Positions 37,010-45,339 of a DNA stretch of 64,000 nucleotides are shown here, one piece after another. Origin of the DNA: Bryobacteraceae bacterium (lineage in GTDB: Bacteria; Acidobacteriota; Terriglobia; Bryobacterales; Bryobacteraceae). Under the pieces are notes generated by a model, which searched no databases, had not been told where the DNA came from, and saw only the letters and a list, made by a program, of their open reading frames with translations. Location: contig JABAQT010000020.1 of assembly GCA_019187195.1 (NCBI GenBank), positions 1-64,000 of the forward strand, written 5' to 3'. Both the position numbers and the translations under genes were made by a program. Numbering within the stretch: position 1 is the first letter of the stretch; the number at the start of each line of letters is the position of its first letter.

Positions 37010-37670
37010 TCACGCCGTTGCTCTCGATTCGCACGACGAAAAACACGTAGCGCACCAGTTTTTCAGCGCCCAACAGCAGTATGAGTCGGGCAACCTGGGG
37101 ATGTGGCTCTTCCTGGCCACCGAAGTCATGTTCTTTGGCGGCATGTTCGCCACCTACACGATCTACCGCATCTGGTATCCGGACGCTTTCCGCATCGCCA
37201 GTTCGGCGACCAACGTGTTCCTGGGGGCGGTCAACACGGTGGTGCTCATTGTGTCGAGCCTCACCATGGCGCTCGCGGTCCAGAGCGCCCAGTTGGGAAA
37301 ACAGAAACGTCTCGTGGCGATGATCGTCCTCACCATGATCTTCGGCTCGATCTTCCTGGGCGTGAAGGCCGTCGAATATACGCACAAATGGCAGGAAGGG
37401 CACGTTCCCGGACCGTACTTCCACTGGGACCAGGCCGAAGGCGGCCGCGAGGTGCAGATTCTCTTCTGCCTCTATTTCGCCATGACGGGCATGCACGCCG
37501 TGCATATGATTGTCGGGTTGGGCATCATGGCTTGGCTGCTGGTCACGGCGATGAAGGGGCGATACGGACCGAAATACTATAATCCCGTCGAGATCAGCGG
37601 GCTCTACTGGCACTTCGTGGACATCGTGTGGATTTTCCTCTTCCCGCTCCTGTACCTGATCGAGAGATGA
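37002..37670 (+). CDS. coxC: Cytochrome c oxidase subunit III
   Basis: A TTG start inside the coxA 3' end gives 222 residues with about five membrane helices. Family signatures are [17 protein letters not shown] near residue 31 and [20 protein letters not shown] at the end. Subunit III stabilises the proton uptake path of subunit I. Its stop overlaps the coxD start in ATGA. Confidence 0.92.
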
Positions 37671-38020
37671 ACATCATGCAGACCGAACTACACGCGGAAA
37701 ATCACATTGCATCGACGAAGATGTATGTGACTGTCTTTTTAGCGCTGATCGTGGGCACAGTGTTGACCTACCAGGTATGGAAGATCAACCTCGGCCTGCT
37801 CAGCGTCATGATCTCCCTCGGAATTGCCGTGTGCAAGGCGACGCTGGTGATCCGCTACTTCATGCACGTGAAGTGGAGCCACATCCTGTCGAAGATGGCC
37901 CTCGCGGGGGCGGTCCTGTTTCTCGCCATCATGCTCGTGCTGATGTCCATGGACTACGTTTCGCGCGGATGGCAGCCGCCTTCCATGCCGTGGGATCATC
38001 ACCAGGTCTTGAATAACTAG
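37667..38020 (+). CDS. coxD: Cytochrome c oxidase subunit IV
   Basis: The start at 37667 makes an ATGA overlap with coxC and gives 117 residues; ATG 37676 is an alternative. Three membrane helices are present, with the family segment CKATLVIRYFMHVKWSH in the middle. It is a small structural oxidase subunit and the last gene of the operon. The next gene is convergent, 15 bases away, with no recognisable terminator. Confidence 0.87.
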   Translation: MNIMQTELHAENHIASTKMYVTVFLALIVGTVLTYQVWKINLGLLSVMISLGIAVCKATLVIRYFMHVKWSHILSKMALAGAVLFLAIMLVLMSMDYVSRGWQPPSMPWDHHQVLNN

Positions 38021-38035
38021 AACGGCGCCGGGGAC

Positions 38036-39130
38036 TCAGCCCTTCCGTTCGTAAAGGTAGGCGCAATTCTCCAGCCGGCTCTTGCCCCCGTCGTTCACCG
38101 CGAACTGGCGCGGGCGCACCTGGCCGTTCTTCGCCGTCCCGCTCCAGAGCGCCGCTGATCCGTATTGCCCGTCCCTGCCGAGCGCGTAGAAGCTGATATC
38201 GAATTTCGCCAGCCTCGCCCGGTCGTTATCGTAGTTGCGCGCCACGCGCTTCACCGCGTCGAGGCATGCTTCCCGCGGAGACATCCCGTGACGCATGTTC
38301 TCGACGATTGTGTGGCCGCCGGCGATGCGGATATTCTCCTCCCCTCGGCCCGTGGATCCCGCCGCGCCCACGTCCTGGTCGACATACAGCCCCGCGCCGA
38401 TGATGGGCGAGTCCCCCACGCGCCCGGGGATCTTCCACGCGAGGCCGCTGGTCGTCGTCACCCCGCTCATCTCTCCCTTCGCGTTCAGCGCCAGGCAGTT
38501 GATGGTGCCGGTGGGCGGATTCACCGCCCTCTCCCAGGCATAGGCAAGCAACTCATCGCTGGCCTCGGGAAACATCTGTTTCAGCCGCGCCGCGGGTTTC
38601 AGCGCCCCGGGACCCCCGATCCAGTTATTGTGCCCCGAAGCGTCTCGCAGGCTCCGCTTCCAGACAAGCCATGCCAGCCGGGACTTCTCCGTCAGAAGGT
38701 TCTCTTCCTTGAACCCGTAGGCCTTCGCAAACCGCCCCGCCCCCTCCCCTACCAGCATGATGTGGTCGGTCTGCTCCATCACGAGCTTGGCGACTTTGGA
38801 CGGCGTCTTCACTCCCCTGATGCTCGCCACCGATCCGGCGCGGCGTGTCGGCCCGTGCATCACGCAGGAATCGAGCTCCACGACCCCTTCCTCATTCGGC
38901 AGGCCGCCATAACCGACGGAATCATCTTCCGGATCCTCTTCCACTATGTTGACTCCGGCCACCACGGCATCCAGAGTATCCGCCCCGGACCGGATCATCT
39001 CCATGGCCCGGGCGCAGGCGCGCAACCCGTTGGCCGAGGAGATCACTATGGGCTTGCCCCCGGCCGGCAGCGCCTGTGGAGCCGCGGCCAGAACAGCCGA
39101 TGCCGATAACCAATGACGTCGTGTAAACAT
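38036..39130 (-). CDS. Exported glycosylasparaginase-like N-terminal nucleophile hydrolase
   Basis: The start at 39130 gives 364 residues with a twin-arginine-like signal (FTRRHWLSASAVLAAAP). The predicted self-cleavage site and nucleophile is the Thr near residue 209 in GTINCLAL, where the family often has HDT or GDT. The downstream binding motif is conserved: TTTSGLAWKIPGRVGDSPI, then GAGLYVDQDVGAAGSTGRGE. The family cuts the GlcNAc-Asn bond or acts as an isoaspartyl or asparagine hydrolase. Export fits degradation of glycoprotein fragments outside the cytoplasm. It is divergent from the winged-helix regulator. Confidence 0.86.
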   Translation of the reverse strand: MFTRRHWLSASAVLAAAPQALPAGGKPIVISSANGLRACARAMEMIRSGADTLDAVVAGVNIVEEDPEDDSVGYGGLPNEEGVVELDSCVMHGPTRRAGSVASIRGVKTPSKVAKLVMEQTDHIMLVGEGAGRFAKAYGFKEENLLTEKSRLAWLVWKRSLRDASGHNNWIGGPGALKPAARLKQMFPEASDELLAYAWERAVNPPTGTINCLALNAKGEMSGVTTTSGLAWKIPGRVGDSPIIGAGLYVDQDVGAAGSTGRGEENIRIAGGHTIVENMRHGMSPREACLDAVKRVARNYDNDRARLAKFDISFYALGRDGQYGSAALWSGTAKNGQVRPRQFAVNDGGKSRLENCAYLYERKG

Positions 39131-39209
39131 CGCACCCCCGGACTTATTGTCTGTCCCGTCCGCGAAAGAAGGCAAGCCTCCTCCCGCTCTCTCCAGCATG
39201 CGGCGGGAA

Positions 39210-39236
39210 TTTACAGTTTTTACAATCTTTTTACAA
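39210..39236 (+). promoter_or_regulatory. TTTACA direct repeats before the orphan winged-helix regulator
   Basis: TTTACA occurs at 39210-39215, 39219-39224 and 39230-39235. The last two sit in identical TTTTTACAA 9-mers 11 bases apart. Direct repeats about one helical turn apart are what OmpR/PhoB-type winged helices bind, and such a protein begins at 39302. An ATCAAC/GTTGAT inverted repeat (39259-39281) lies closer to the gene. The site may control this gene, the divergent asparaginase, or both. Confidence 0.45.
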
Positions 39237-39301
39237 ACAAACCACCATCTCCTTTCGTATCAACCTTAGTATCGAGTTGATCGGAAAAAGGGGCTTTCCA
39301 T

Positions 39302-39676
39302 ATGTTTCCAGCCAGACTAAACAACCCCGAGAAGAAATATCAGGATCAGCATCTCTTCTTTGACTTCCACAACCTCTCCGCCTATGTCGATTTGCGTGAG
39401 GTTCTTCTCACGCGCAAAGAGCATGCCTTACTTGGCCTTCTGTTGGACAACGCCGGCGAGATCGTCCGCCGCGAGATCCTTCTCGAGAAAATCTGGGGGT
39501 ATGGACGCGGCATCCGCACCCGCACTCTCGATGTGCACATCCGCCGCCTTCGCAAGAAGCTGTTTCCCTATGGTGACACCTATATCGAAACCATCTTCGG
39601 GGCCGGATACCGTTTTCAGCGCTACCGTGAGCCGCGCGGCTACCCGAACTACGTTCCGGAACTCGTCGCCGTCTAG
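39302..39676 (+). CDS. Orphan OmpR/PhoB-type winged-helix regulator without receiver domain
   Basis: The protein has 124 residues, preceded by a purine-rich AAAAAGGGG ribosome site. Residues about 35-108 are a Trans_reg_C winged helix: LTRKEHALLGLLLDNAGEIV, the recognition helix region RTRTLDVHIRRLRKKL, and the wing ETIFGAGYRF. There is no N-terminal phospho-receiver, only about 30 residues of unassigned sequence, so it is not phosphorylation-controlled in the normal way. No kinase gene is adjacent, though a soluble kinase lies at 41015. Direct repeats upstream suggest it regulates itself. Confidence 0.84.
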   Translation: MFPARLNNPEKKYQDQHLFFDFHNLSAYVDLREVLLTRKEHALLGLLLDNAGEIVRREILLEKIWGYGRGIRTRTLDVHIRRLRKKLFPYGDTYIETIFGAGYRFQRYREPRGYPNYVPELVAV

Positions 39677-39729
39677 CGCCCTCCGCGGACGCCGCCATCC
39701 CGCCACCCGGTACAATGGATGGTTTCCGC

Positions 39730-41010
39730 ATGGTCGAAACCATCCAACCTGCTCGAGCCCTGCAAGGGTCCATCCGCCTTCCCGGCGATAAGTCCATCTC
39801 CCACCGCTACGGCATGCTCGCCGCGATTGCCGAGGGTGATTCGAGAATCCACAACTACTCACAGGGCGCCGATTGCCAGTCCACCCTCGCGTGCATGCGC
39901 GCGCTCGGCGTGGAGATCGAGGCGGACGGTCCGGAAACCCTCATCCACGGCGTTGGTCTGGATGGGCTCAAAGCTCCAGCGGCAATGCTGGACGCCGGCA
40001 ACTCGGGTTCCACCATCCGCATGCTGAGCGGCATTCTGGCGGCCCAGACCTTCACCACGCGCATCACCGGAGACGAATCCCTCAGCCGCCGCCCGATGGG
40101 GCGCGTCATTACGCCGCTGACCCAAATGGGAGCGCGCATCGAAGCCCGCGACGGCATGTACCCACCGCTCGCCATTCACGGCTCGCAACTGCGCGCCATC
40201 GATTATCACCTGCCGGTCGCCAGCGCCCAGGTCAAATCGTGCGTCCTCTTCGCGGGGCTCTTCTGTGAAGGCGTCACCACCGTCCACGAAACCCTGCCCA
40301 CCCGCGATCATTCCGAGATCGCGCTTCGGCAGTTCGGCGCGGAGGTCGAGTCGGTAAGAGGAGCCGTCTCGATCCACGGCCGTCCCGCGCTCCGCGGCCG
40401 CGAACTTGCCGTTCCCGGCGATCTTTCCTCCGCGGCGTTTTTCCTCGCGGCCGCGCTGCTTGTCCCGGGCTCCCGTATCGCCATTCAGGGAGTGGGGCTC
40501 AACCCTACCCGCTCCGCGCTCATGGACTTTCTCGCCGCCGGAGGCGCGCCGCTACGCGTCCTCAATATCGGCGAATCCTGCGGGGAACTGGTGGGCGACA
40601 TCCTGGTCGAATACGCCCCCTGGCGCGGCGGCATCCTCGAGAAGTCCACCGCCGCCGCCCTGATCGATGAAATCCCCGTGCTCGCCGTCCTCGGAGCTTC
40701 CAGCCGCGACGGCCTCATCGTGCGCGACGCGGCGGAACTGAGGGTCAAGGAGACCGACCGCATCGCCACCGTGGCCGAGAATCTGCGCCGCATGGGGGTC
40801 GCCATCACCGTTCACGATGACGGCTTCGAGGTTCCCGGTAATCAGACCTTCCACTCCGCCGAACTGGACTCCTTCACGGATCACCGCATCGCCATGGCTT
40901 TCTCCGTGGCCGCTCTCGCCGCCGGCGGGCCGTGCCGCGTCCTGAATGCCGAGGCCGCCTCGGTCTCTTTCCCCGAGTTTTACAACATGCTACGCTCACT
41001 GGGCGGGTAA
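39730..41010 (+). CDS. aroA: 3-phosphoshikimate 1-carboxyvinyltransferase (EPSP synthase)
   Basis: The start at 39730 gives 426 residues and a family-like N-terminus (VETIQPARALQGSIRLPGDKSISHR); ATG 39715 is an alternative. The enzyme joins shikimate-3-phosphate and phosphoenolpyruvate in the aromatic amino-acid pathway, in the cytoplasm. Visible motifs are LPGDKSISHR, LDAGNSGSTIRMLSGILA, DESLSRRPMGRV, and near the end KETDRIATVAENLRRMG and DHRIAMAFSV. The GNSGSTIRM form resembles class II enzymes rather than the GTAMRPL of class I. No other aro gene is nearby. The kinase gene follows after 4 bases. Confidence 0.93.
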   Translation: MVETIQPARALQGSIRLPGDKSISHRYGMLAAIAEGDSRIHNYSQGADCQSTLACMRALGVEIEADGPETLIHGVGLDGLKAPAAMLDAGNSGSTIRMLSGILAAQTFTTRITGDESLSRRPMGRVITPLTQMGARIEARDGMYPPLAIHGSQLRAIDYHLPVASAQVKSCVLFAGLFCEGVTTVHETLPTRDHSEIALRQFGAEVESVRGAVSIHGRPALRGRELAVPGDLSSAAFFLAAALLVPGSRIAIQGVGLNPTRSALMDFLAAGGAPLRVLNIGESCGELVGDILVEYAPWRGGILEKSTAAALIDEIPVLAVLGASSRDGLIVRDAAELRVKETDRIATVAENLRRMGVAITVHDDGFEVPGNQTFHSAELDSFTDHRIAMAFSVAALAAGGPCRVLNAEAASVSFPEFYNMLRSLGG

Positions 41011-41014
41011 CGGC

Positions 41015-41653
41015 ATGTCCCCATCCGACGCGCAGGACCTGACCCTTCCTGGTCTCGTCCACGACCTCAACAACGTGTTTCAAACAATTCTCGACGCCGC
41101 TGACCTCTTAGCCGGCGACCCGCGCTGGGAATCCGTCGCGGGAGCCATACAGCGCGGAGCCGAGCACGGACAGAGGCTCGTTCGCGGAGTCTCCCAGGTC
41201 AGTGACTCGAGCTTTGATTTCGCCGTCATCGCCGGAATCGCCGTCCAGTTTGCGGGCGACTTCCTGCGGGCCACGCACGGACCCTCCATCGATTTTCAGC
41301 GCCGGATCGAACCCGGCCTCCGGGTCCGCGGCAATCCCGTCGGCTGGGAGCGGGTGCTCGTCAACCTGCTGCTCAACTCCGTCCAGGCGATGCCGCATGG
41401 CGGCCGTGTGCAGTTGTCGGCTTCCTCGGGCGAGGACGGCACGCGCATCGTGATTGCCGACAATGGCCCCGGGATTCCCGAAGAGATCCTGCCTCGCGTC
41501 TTCGACGCCTACTTTTCCACAAAACCCTCGAACACCGGCATCGGCCTGAACATCGTCCGCTCGATTGTCCGCTCGAACGGCGGCCACGTCCGCGCCGCCA
41601 ACCGCCCGGAGGGCGGAGCCGAGTTCGTCATCACGCTCGGCCCCGCGGGTTGA
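41015..41653 (+). CDS. Soluble histidine kinase-like protein without sensor domain
   Basis: The start at 41015 follows the aroA stop and gives 212 residues. A short acceptor helix has VHDLNNVFQTILDAADLL, with His in an H-D-L-N-N setting. The ATPase half has NLLLNSVQAM, ADNGPGIPEEI, FDAYFSTK and GIGLNIVRSI. It has no membrane segment and no PAS or GAF domain. It would need a partner for sensing; the nearest possible DNA-binding partner, at 39302, has no receiver. Translational coupling to aroA is likely. Confidence 0.8.
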   Translation: MSPSDAQDLTLPGLVHDLNNVFQTILDAADLLAGDPRWESVAGAIQRGAEHGQRLVRGVSQVSDSSFDFAVIAGIAVQFAGDFLRATHGPSIDFQRRIEPGLRVRGNPVGWERVLVNLLLNSVQAMPHGGRVQLSASSGEDGTRIVIADNGPGIPEEILPRVFDAYFSTKPSNTGIGLNIVRSIVRSNGGHVRAANRPEGGAEFVITLGPAG

Positions 41654-41673
41654 AATGCTATGCTGTTTCTCGA

Positions 41674-41904
41674 ATGACCAAGGTCGACTTACGGTATGAT
41701 CTCGCGCGTCCGCTCGGCGACGGCGATCTCGGAGCCATCGCCCGTGTCCACGCCGTGTATGGAATTCATCGCGTGATTCTCGAACAGCCATCCCTCGGGG
41801 CCGTGCGGGTGGAATACGATGCCAGCCGGTTGAGCGAACGCGCCGTGGAAGCGGCTCTAGTACGCTGCGGGATTCCCATCGTCCGCCACTCCCCGGCCGT
41901 CTGA
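41674..41904 (+). CDS. Small HMA-like protein without metal Cys motif
   Basis: The listed ATG gives 76 residues (MTKVDLRYDLARPL); a TTG at 41650 overlapping the kinase stop is possible. The alternation of strands and helices (VHAVYGIHRVILEQ, AVRVEYDASRLSERAVEAAL, CGIPIV) resembles the ferredoxin-like fold of heavy-metal-associated domains. The CxxC metal site is absent, so metal binding is doubtful. It follows the soluble kinase gene and may be its partner or sensor; that is speculative. Confidence 0.55.
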   Translation: MTKVDLRYDLARPLGDGDLGAIARVHAVYGIHRVILEQPSLGAVRVEYDASRLSERAVEAALVRCGIPIVRHSPAV

Positions 41905-41905
41905 T

Positions 41906-42799
41906 TCAGGCGCGCACCGCCGCCGTCAATTTCTTGACGTACTCGAGGCTCGGCTCGAGCAGCCGTTCGCTGTCCGCCCGGAACGAAAGATCCACGCACC
42001 ACCACTCGATGCCCGGCACCGACAGCAACTGGGGAGCCAGTTTCGGAAAATCGATCACCCCTTCTTCAAACGGGCTGTGCGTGCTCGTCTCGTCCCCGTA
42101 AAGCGTTCCGTCCGTGTTGACAATGTGAATGTGCCCGATGCGCCCGCTCAGCATCTCCAGGAACTCCGGCACGCCTCCCGCCAGCCGCTCGATGGTTCCC
42201 CGCTGCCGCGCCCCCACCACGCCGCATAGGTAGGCGTGGCAGGTGTCGAACAGGATCTGAAAATTGGGATGCCCGACCTTCTCGAAAATATTCACAACCT
42301 CGGAGGGCTTGTTGAACACAAACCCGGGCTCGAATTCCCACACCAGCCGCACGCCCTCCCTCGACGCCAGTTCCGCCGCGTCGTGCCACAAGGCGGCCAG
42401 ACGGCCGGCGCACTCCTCATAGTCGGAATCGGCAACTGATCCTGGAGCCGCAATCGGATCCACGCGCAAAGCCGGGCCCCCGGTCGCGGCGCACAACTCG
42501 ACCGAACGCTGTATCCGGTCCAGGTACCTGTTCCGGTTCTCCTCCACCAGGGGGTTTACCATCGTGAAATCAGGAGCGTATCCCGACACCCCCAGCCCGA
42601 GGCCGGAGAGCATCCGTCTCAACTCCCGTATCGAGGCGGAGCTTGCGTACTGCTCCAGGGTCACATGGGGTGGGAAGCCGCCAAGCTCAATTCCGTCATA
42701 TCCGGCGGCGGCCACCAGGCGCGCCGCTTCGTCAAGAGGAAGGGGACGCCGGGCATAAGGGCCGAATGAGAAGGCCCAACTCCCAAACGAAATCTTCAT
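41906..42799 (-). CDS. Sugar phosphate isomerase/epimerase-like TIM-barrel protein
   Basis: The start at 42799 (MKISFGSWAFSFGPYARRP) gives 297 residues. Family motifs include YDGIELGGFPPH, LVWEFEPG with the Glu ligand, FDTCHAYL, HIHIVNTDGTLYG and a late WWCVDLSF. These are metal-ligand positions of the xylose-isomerase-like/AP-endonuclease-2 superfamily. It probably interconverts a sugar or polyol; no signal peptide is seen. Its stop nearly touches the convergent small HMA-like gene. Confidence 0.82.
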   Translation of the reverse strand: MKISFGSWAFSFGPYARRPLPLDEAARLVAAAGYDGIELGGFPPHVTLEQYASSASIRELRRMLSGLGLGVSGYAPDFTMVNPLVEENRNRYLDRIQRSVELCAATGGPALRVDPIAAPGSVADSDYEECAGRLAALWHDAAELASREGVRLVWEFEPGFVFNKPSEVVNIFEKVGHPNFQILFDTCHAYLCGVVGARQRGTIERLAGGVPEFLEMLSGRIGHIHIVNTDGTLYGDETSTHSPFEEGVIDFPKLAPQLLSVPGIEWWCVDLSFRADSERLLEPSLEYVKKLTAAVRA

Positions 42800-42918
42800 C
42801 GAAGCACGGCTTTCTTCTAATACTCTTTCACCTTGTCCGCTCCGGCGCAAGCCGATGCGGGTCCGTCTCAATAGGTGAGCCCGCTCATACAGCGCGCCTC
42901 CCCTCCGAAGAGGTTGGT

Positions 42919-43245
42919 ATGAGTATTTTCTGGGAGAACGCCGCCAGGTTGCTCGACGCCGCCCTCTCGGCCGCCCGTTCCGGTTCCGCCAGCGATTCCA
43001 TGACAGTGCTCATTGGTCAGGAAGGTGGCATCTGTGTCCTGCCGGATAACGATTGGCCCCTCGACCGTCTTGCGCGGGACCGGGGCGCGCGCATGGCCTA
43101 TCGCGTTACCCGGGAAAACGGCCGCATCGCGGTGAGCGGCCTCGATGGAAACAATACCTGCCGCCTCGAAACGGAACAACCCGCTTCCAGAATGAAGGAG
43201 TTGCTGCGCGACCAGCCACGCTACTTCCTGGCCGGGTCCGGCTAG
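42919..43245 (+). CDS. Conserved-looking small protein of unknown function
   Basis: The ATG at 42919 follows GAGG and gives 108 residues (MSIFWENAARLLDAALSAA). It is soluble, with a beta-rich middle (DSMTVLIGQEGGICVLPDND) and a charged tail. I do not recognise a family. Its last 4 bases overlap the stop of the convergent galT gene. The frame is open upstream to 42643, but that part lies over the sugar isomerase gene and lacks a good start. Confidence 0.55.
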   Translation: MSIFWENAARLLDAALSAARSGSASDSMTVLIGQEGGICVLPDNDWPLDRLARDRGARMAYRVTRENGRIAVSGLDGNNTCRLETEQPASRMKELLRDQPRYFLAGSG

Positions 43246-44243
43246 CTCAATCCCGCATCGCGCAGGAATTTCGCCGCTTCCTCGGGCGGCGTCGGGTTCA
43301 GATAGAAGCCCGTGCCCCATTCAAACCCCGCCACCTTGGTCAGCTTGGGTATCACCTCGATGTGCCAGTGATAATGCGCCATCGGCCCTTCGTGTATCGG
43401 AGTCGTGTGGATCACGTAATTGTACGGCGGCCGCTCGAGCACCTTATCCATCTTCCGCACGAACGTCCGCAGCACCCAGGAAAGGTTCTCGAGCACCGGC
43501 GCGTCCGCTGTCTCGAAATGAGAGGCGTGCCTCCGCGGTACGATCCACGTCTCAAACGGAAACCGCGGAGCGTAGGGGCATACGGCGAGAAAATGATCCG
43601 TCTCGAGAACCACCCGCGTTCCCGCCTCCGCATCCTGCCTCACCATATCGCAATATACGCACCGCTCCTTGAAATCGTAGTAGCGTTTGGCGCCGTCGAT
43701 CTCCTCCTGCACCCGCTTTGGAACCACCGGCAGCGCGATCAGTTGCGCATGTGAATGTTCGAGCGTCGCGCCCGCCGCTTCGCCGTGATTCTTGAAGAAC
43801 AGGATGTAGCGCAACCGTATGTCCCGCTTGAGATCGAGCGTCCGGTCACGGAACGCCCAAAGCACGCTCTCAATCTGTTTTTCCGGCAGGTCGCCGAGCG
43901 TCGCCATGTGATCGGGCGTCCCGATGATCACCTCATGCGCCCCCACGCCGTCCATCTTGTCGTACATCCCCTCGCCCTGCCGCTCCATGTTGCCCTCGAC
44001 GCGCAGCGCGGGAAACTTGTTCGGTACGACGCGCACGGTCCATCCGGGCTCATTCGGCAGCCCGCTCGTCCGGTACGCAAGCACTTCCGGCGGTGTTTTC
44101 AACTCGTTTCCGGGACAAAAGGGACAGAACCGTCCGCCCTTGATGGTCACGGTTTCTCTCGCGAAATCGCTCGGACGCCGGACGCGGTCCGTCGCTATGA
44201 TCACCCACCGGCCGGTGATCGGGTCTTTGCGCAGTTCTGGCAA
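43242..44243 (-). CDS. galT: Galactose-1-phosphate uridylyltransferase
   Basis: A TTG start after AGGGGG gives 333 residues (MPELRKDPITGRWVIIATDR). The zinc cysteines are in CPFCPGNE. The active-site histidines are in EHSHAQLIALP, where many enzymes have HPHxQ, and the C-terminal half has HWHIEVIP. The enzyme exchanges UDP between glucose-1-phosphate and galactose-1-phosphate in the Leloir pathway. No galK or galE is in the window. It is the last gene of a leftward series; a candidate -10 box lies upstream. Confidence 0.9.
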   Translation of the reverse strand: MPELRKDPITGRWVIIATDRVRRPSDFARETVTIKGGRFCPFCPGNELKTPPEVLAYRTSGLPNEPGWTVRVVPNKFPALRVEGNMERQGEGMYDKMDGVGAHEVIIGTPDHMATLGDLPEKQIESVLWAFRDRTLDLKRDIRLRYILFFKNHGEAAGATLEHSHAQLIALPVVPKRVQEEIDGAKRYYDFKERCVYCDMVRQDAEAGTRVVLETDHFLAVCPYAPRFPFETWIVPRRHASHFETADAPVLENLSWVLRTFVRKMDKVLERPPYNYVIHTTPIHEGPMAHYHWHIEVIPKLTKVAGFEWGTGFYLNPTPPEEAAKFLRDAGLS

Positions 44244-44329
44244 CGATCCCCCTTCGAACAGTATGCAGCTTAATGGCTTCTACCAGGATGTCCGCATCGG
44301 GACGGTCCGCGATGCGGGCGCGAAAAGGC

Positions 44330-44335
44330 ATTATA
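44330..44335 (-). promoter_or_regulatory. Possible -10 box before galT
   Basis: TATAAT on the minus strand lies 87 bases before the galT start, in the 132-base gap after yraN. No good -35 box is found 16-18 bases upstream of it, so it is only a weak candidate. Confidence 0.25.
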
Positions 44336-44375
44336 CCGCTCCCCGTGCCGGGACTTCTTCCTCGCCGCGGTTTCC

Positions 44376-44825
44376 TCAATACCCGCCGCGCGCCGCCGCG
44401 TCCGTCTTCGCGAACGCGTCCCGGATCAGCGTCACGCCTTCCGGCTTGCGCCACACCACGCTTACGATATCGAAGCGTGTCTTCTCCCATTCGACGCCCG
44501 CGTGCCGCGCATAGTCGCGGGCGGCTATCAGCAGGCGGCGCTGCTTCTCCGGATCCACCGCCCGGTCAGGGCTCCCGAACTCCTCCGTCCGGCGGGCTTT
44601 CACTTCGATGAATGCCAGCGTCTTCCCGTCCCAGCCGATCAGGTCGACTTCCCCCGATCCCGATCGTGTCCGGTAGTTGCGCGCCACAATAGTATAGCCG
44701 CGCGCCCGGAGGTAGCGGTGCGCCACGTCTTCGCCCCGCCGCCCCCACGCCCGGTCATGATCCCACCGCCGCAGGCGTGCCCGGTGCCGCAGCCAGTCAA
44801 ACACCCTCAACGCGTTCAAATTCAA
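44376..44825 (-). CDS. yraN: YraN family endonuclease-like protein (UPF0102)
   Basis: The protein has 149 residues. Motifs of the restriction-endonuclease-like fold are visible: GRRGEDVAHRYLRARGY, NYRTRSGSGEVDLIGWDGKTLAFIEVK with the catalytic Asp, Glu and Lys, and RRLLIAARDY. The family is common next to rnhB and other housekeeping genes but its role is not settled. It overlaps the methyltransferase gene by 29 bases. Confidence 0.87.
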   Translation of the reverse strand: MNLNALRVFDWLRHRARLRRWDHDRAWGRRGEDVAHRYLRARGYTIVARNYRTRSGSGEVDLIGWDGKTLAFIEVKARRTEEFGSPDRAVDPEKQRRLLIAARDYARHAGVEWEKTRFDIVSVVWRKPEGVTLIRDAFAKTDAAARGGY

Positions 44826-45330
44826 ATTCCATCACCTTTCCACGCACCACGAAGCATAGGTAGTGCTCCCAGAACCGCCGGAAACGCGGAAAGGCGTTCA
44901 CCAGCAGTTCGAAGCCGCAATACCTCCACAAAGCAAGTAGTTTCACGCGCGTGGAAATCTCCCGGAACCGCGCCCGCGAATAGTAGCCGAAACCCGCGTT
45001 GTCACGGCCGAAGTAGCGGAAGGAAAAGCTGTTCAGGTGCCAGCGGTGGGTCGGGTCGCAGAACGAGCTGAAATCCGTATAGTGAGGAGTCACCAGAATC
45101 ACCCTGCCGCCGGGCCGCAGCATGCGGTGAAACTCCTCCATCGTCCGGATGACATCGGCCACATGCTCGATGACGTGAATCGCCCGTATCTGGTCGAAAC
45201 TCCGGTCGCGAAAGGGGAACGGGAAGTGGTCCAGATCGGCCAGAACGTCGGCATCGCCCGCGGGATTCCGGTCGAGCCCGATAGAGCCGGGGAATTTCTT
45301 CCTCCCGCAGCCGACATCCAGGATCTTCAC
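44797..45330 (-). CDS. SAM-dependent methyltransferase
   Basis: The protein has 177 residues. It starts MKILDVGCGRKKFPGSIGLD, the glycine-rich SAM-binding loop and acidic strand of class I methyltransferases, followed by IHVIEHVADV and RMLRPGGRVILVTPH. It is short and ends with a hydrophobic-aromatic segment. The substrate is unknown. It overlaps yraN and follows the aminotransferase stop after 9 bases. Confidence 0.82.
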   Translation of the reverse strand: MKILDVGCGRKKFPGSIGLDRNPAGDADVLADLDHFPFPFRDRSFDQIRAIHVIEHVADVIRTMEEFHRMLRPGGRVILVTPHYTDFSSFCDPTHRWHLNSFSFRYFGRDNAGFGYYSRARFREISTRVKLLALWRYCGFELLVNAFPRFRRFWEHYLCFVVRGKVMEFEFERVEGV

Positions 45331-45339
45331 CGTTCCATC

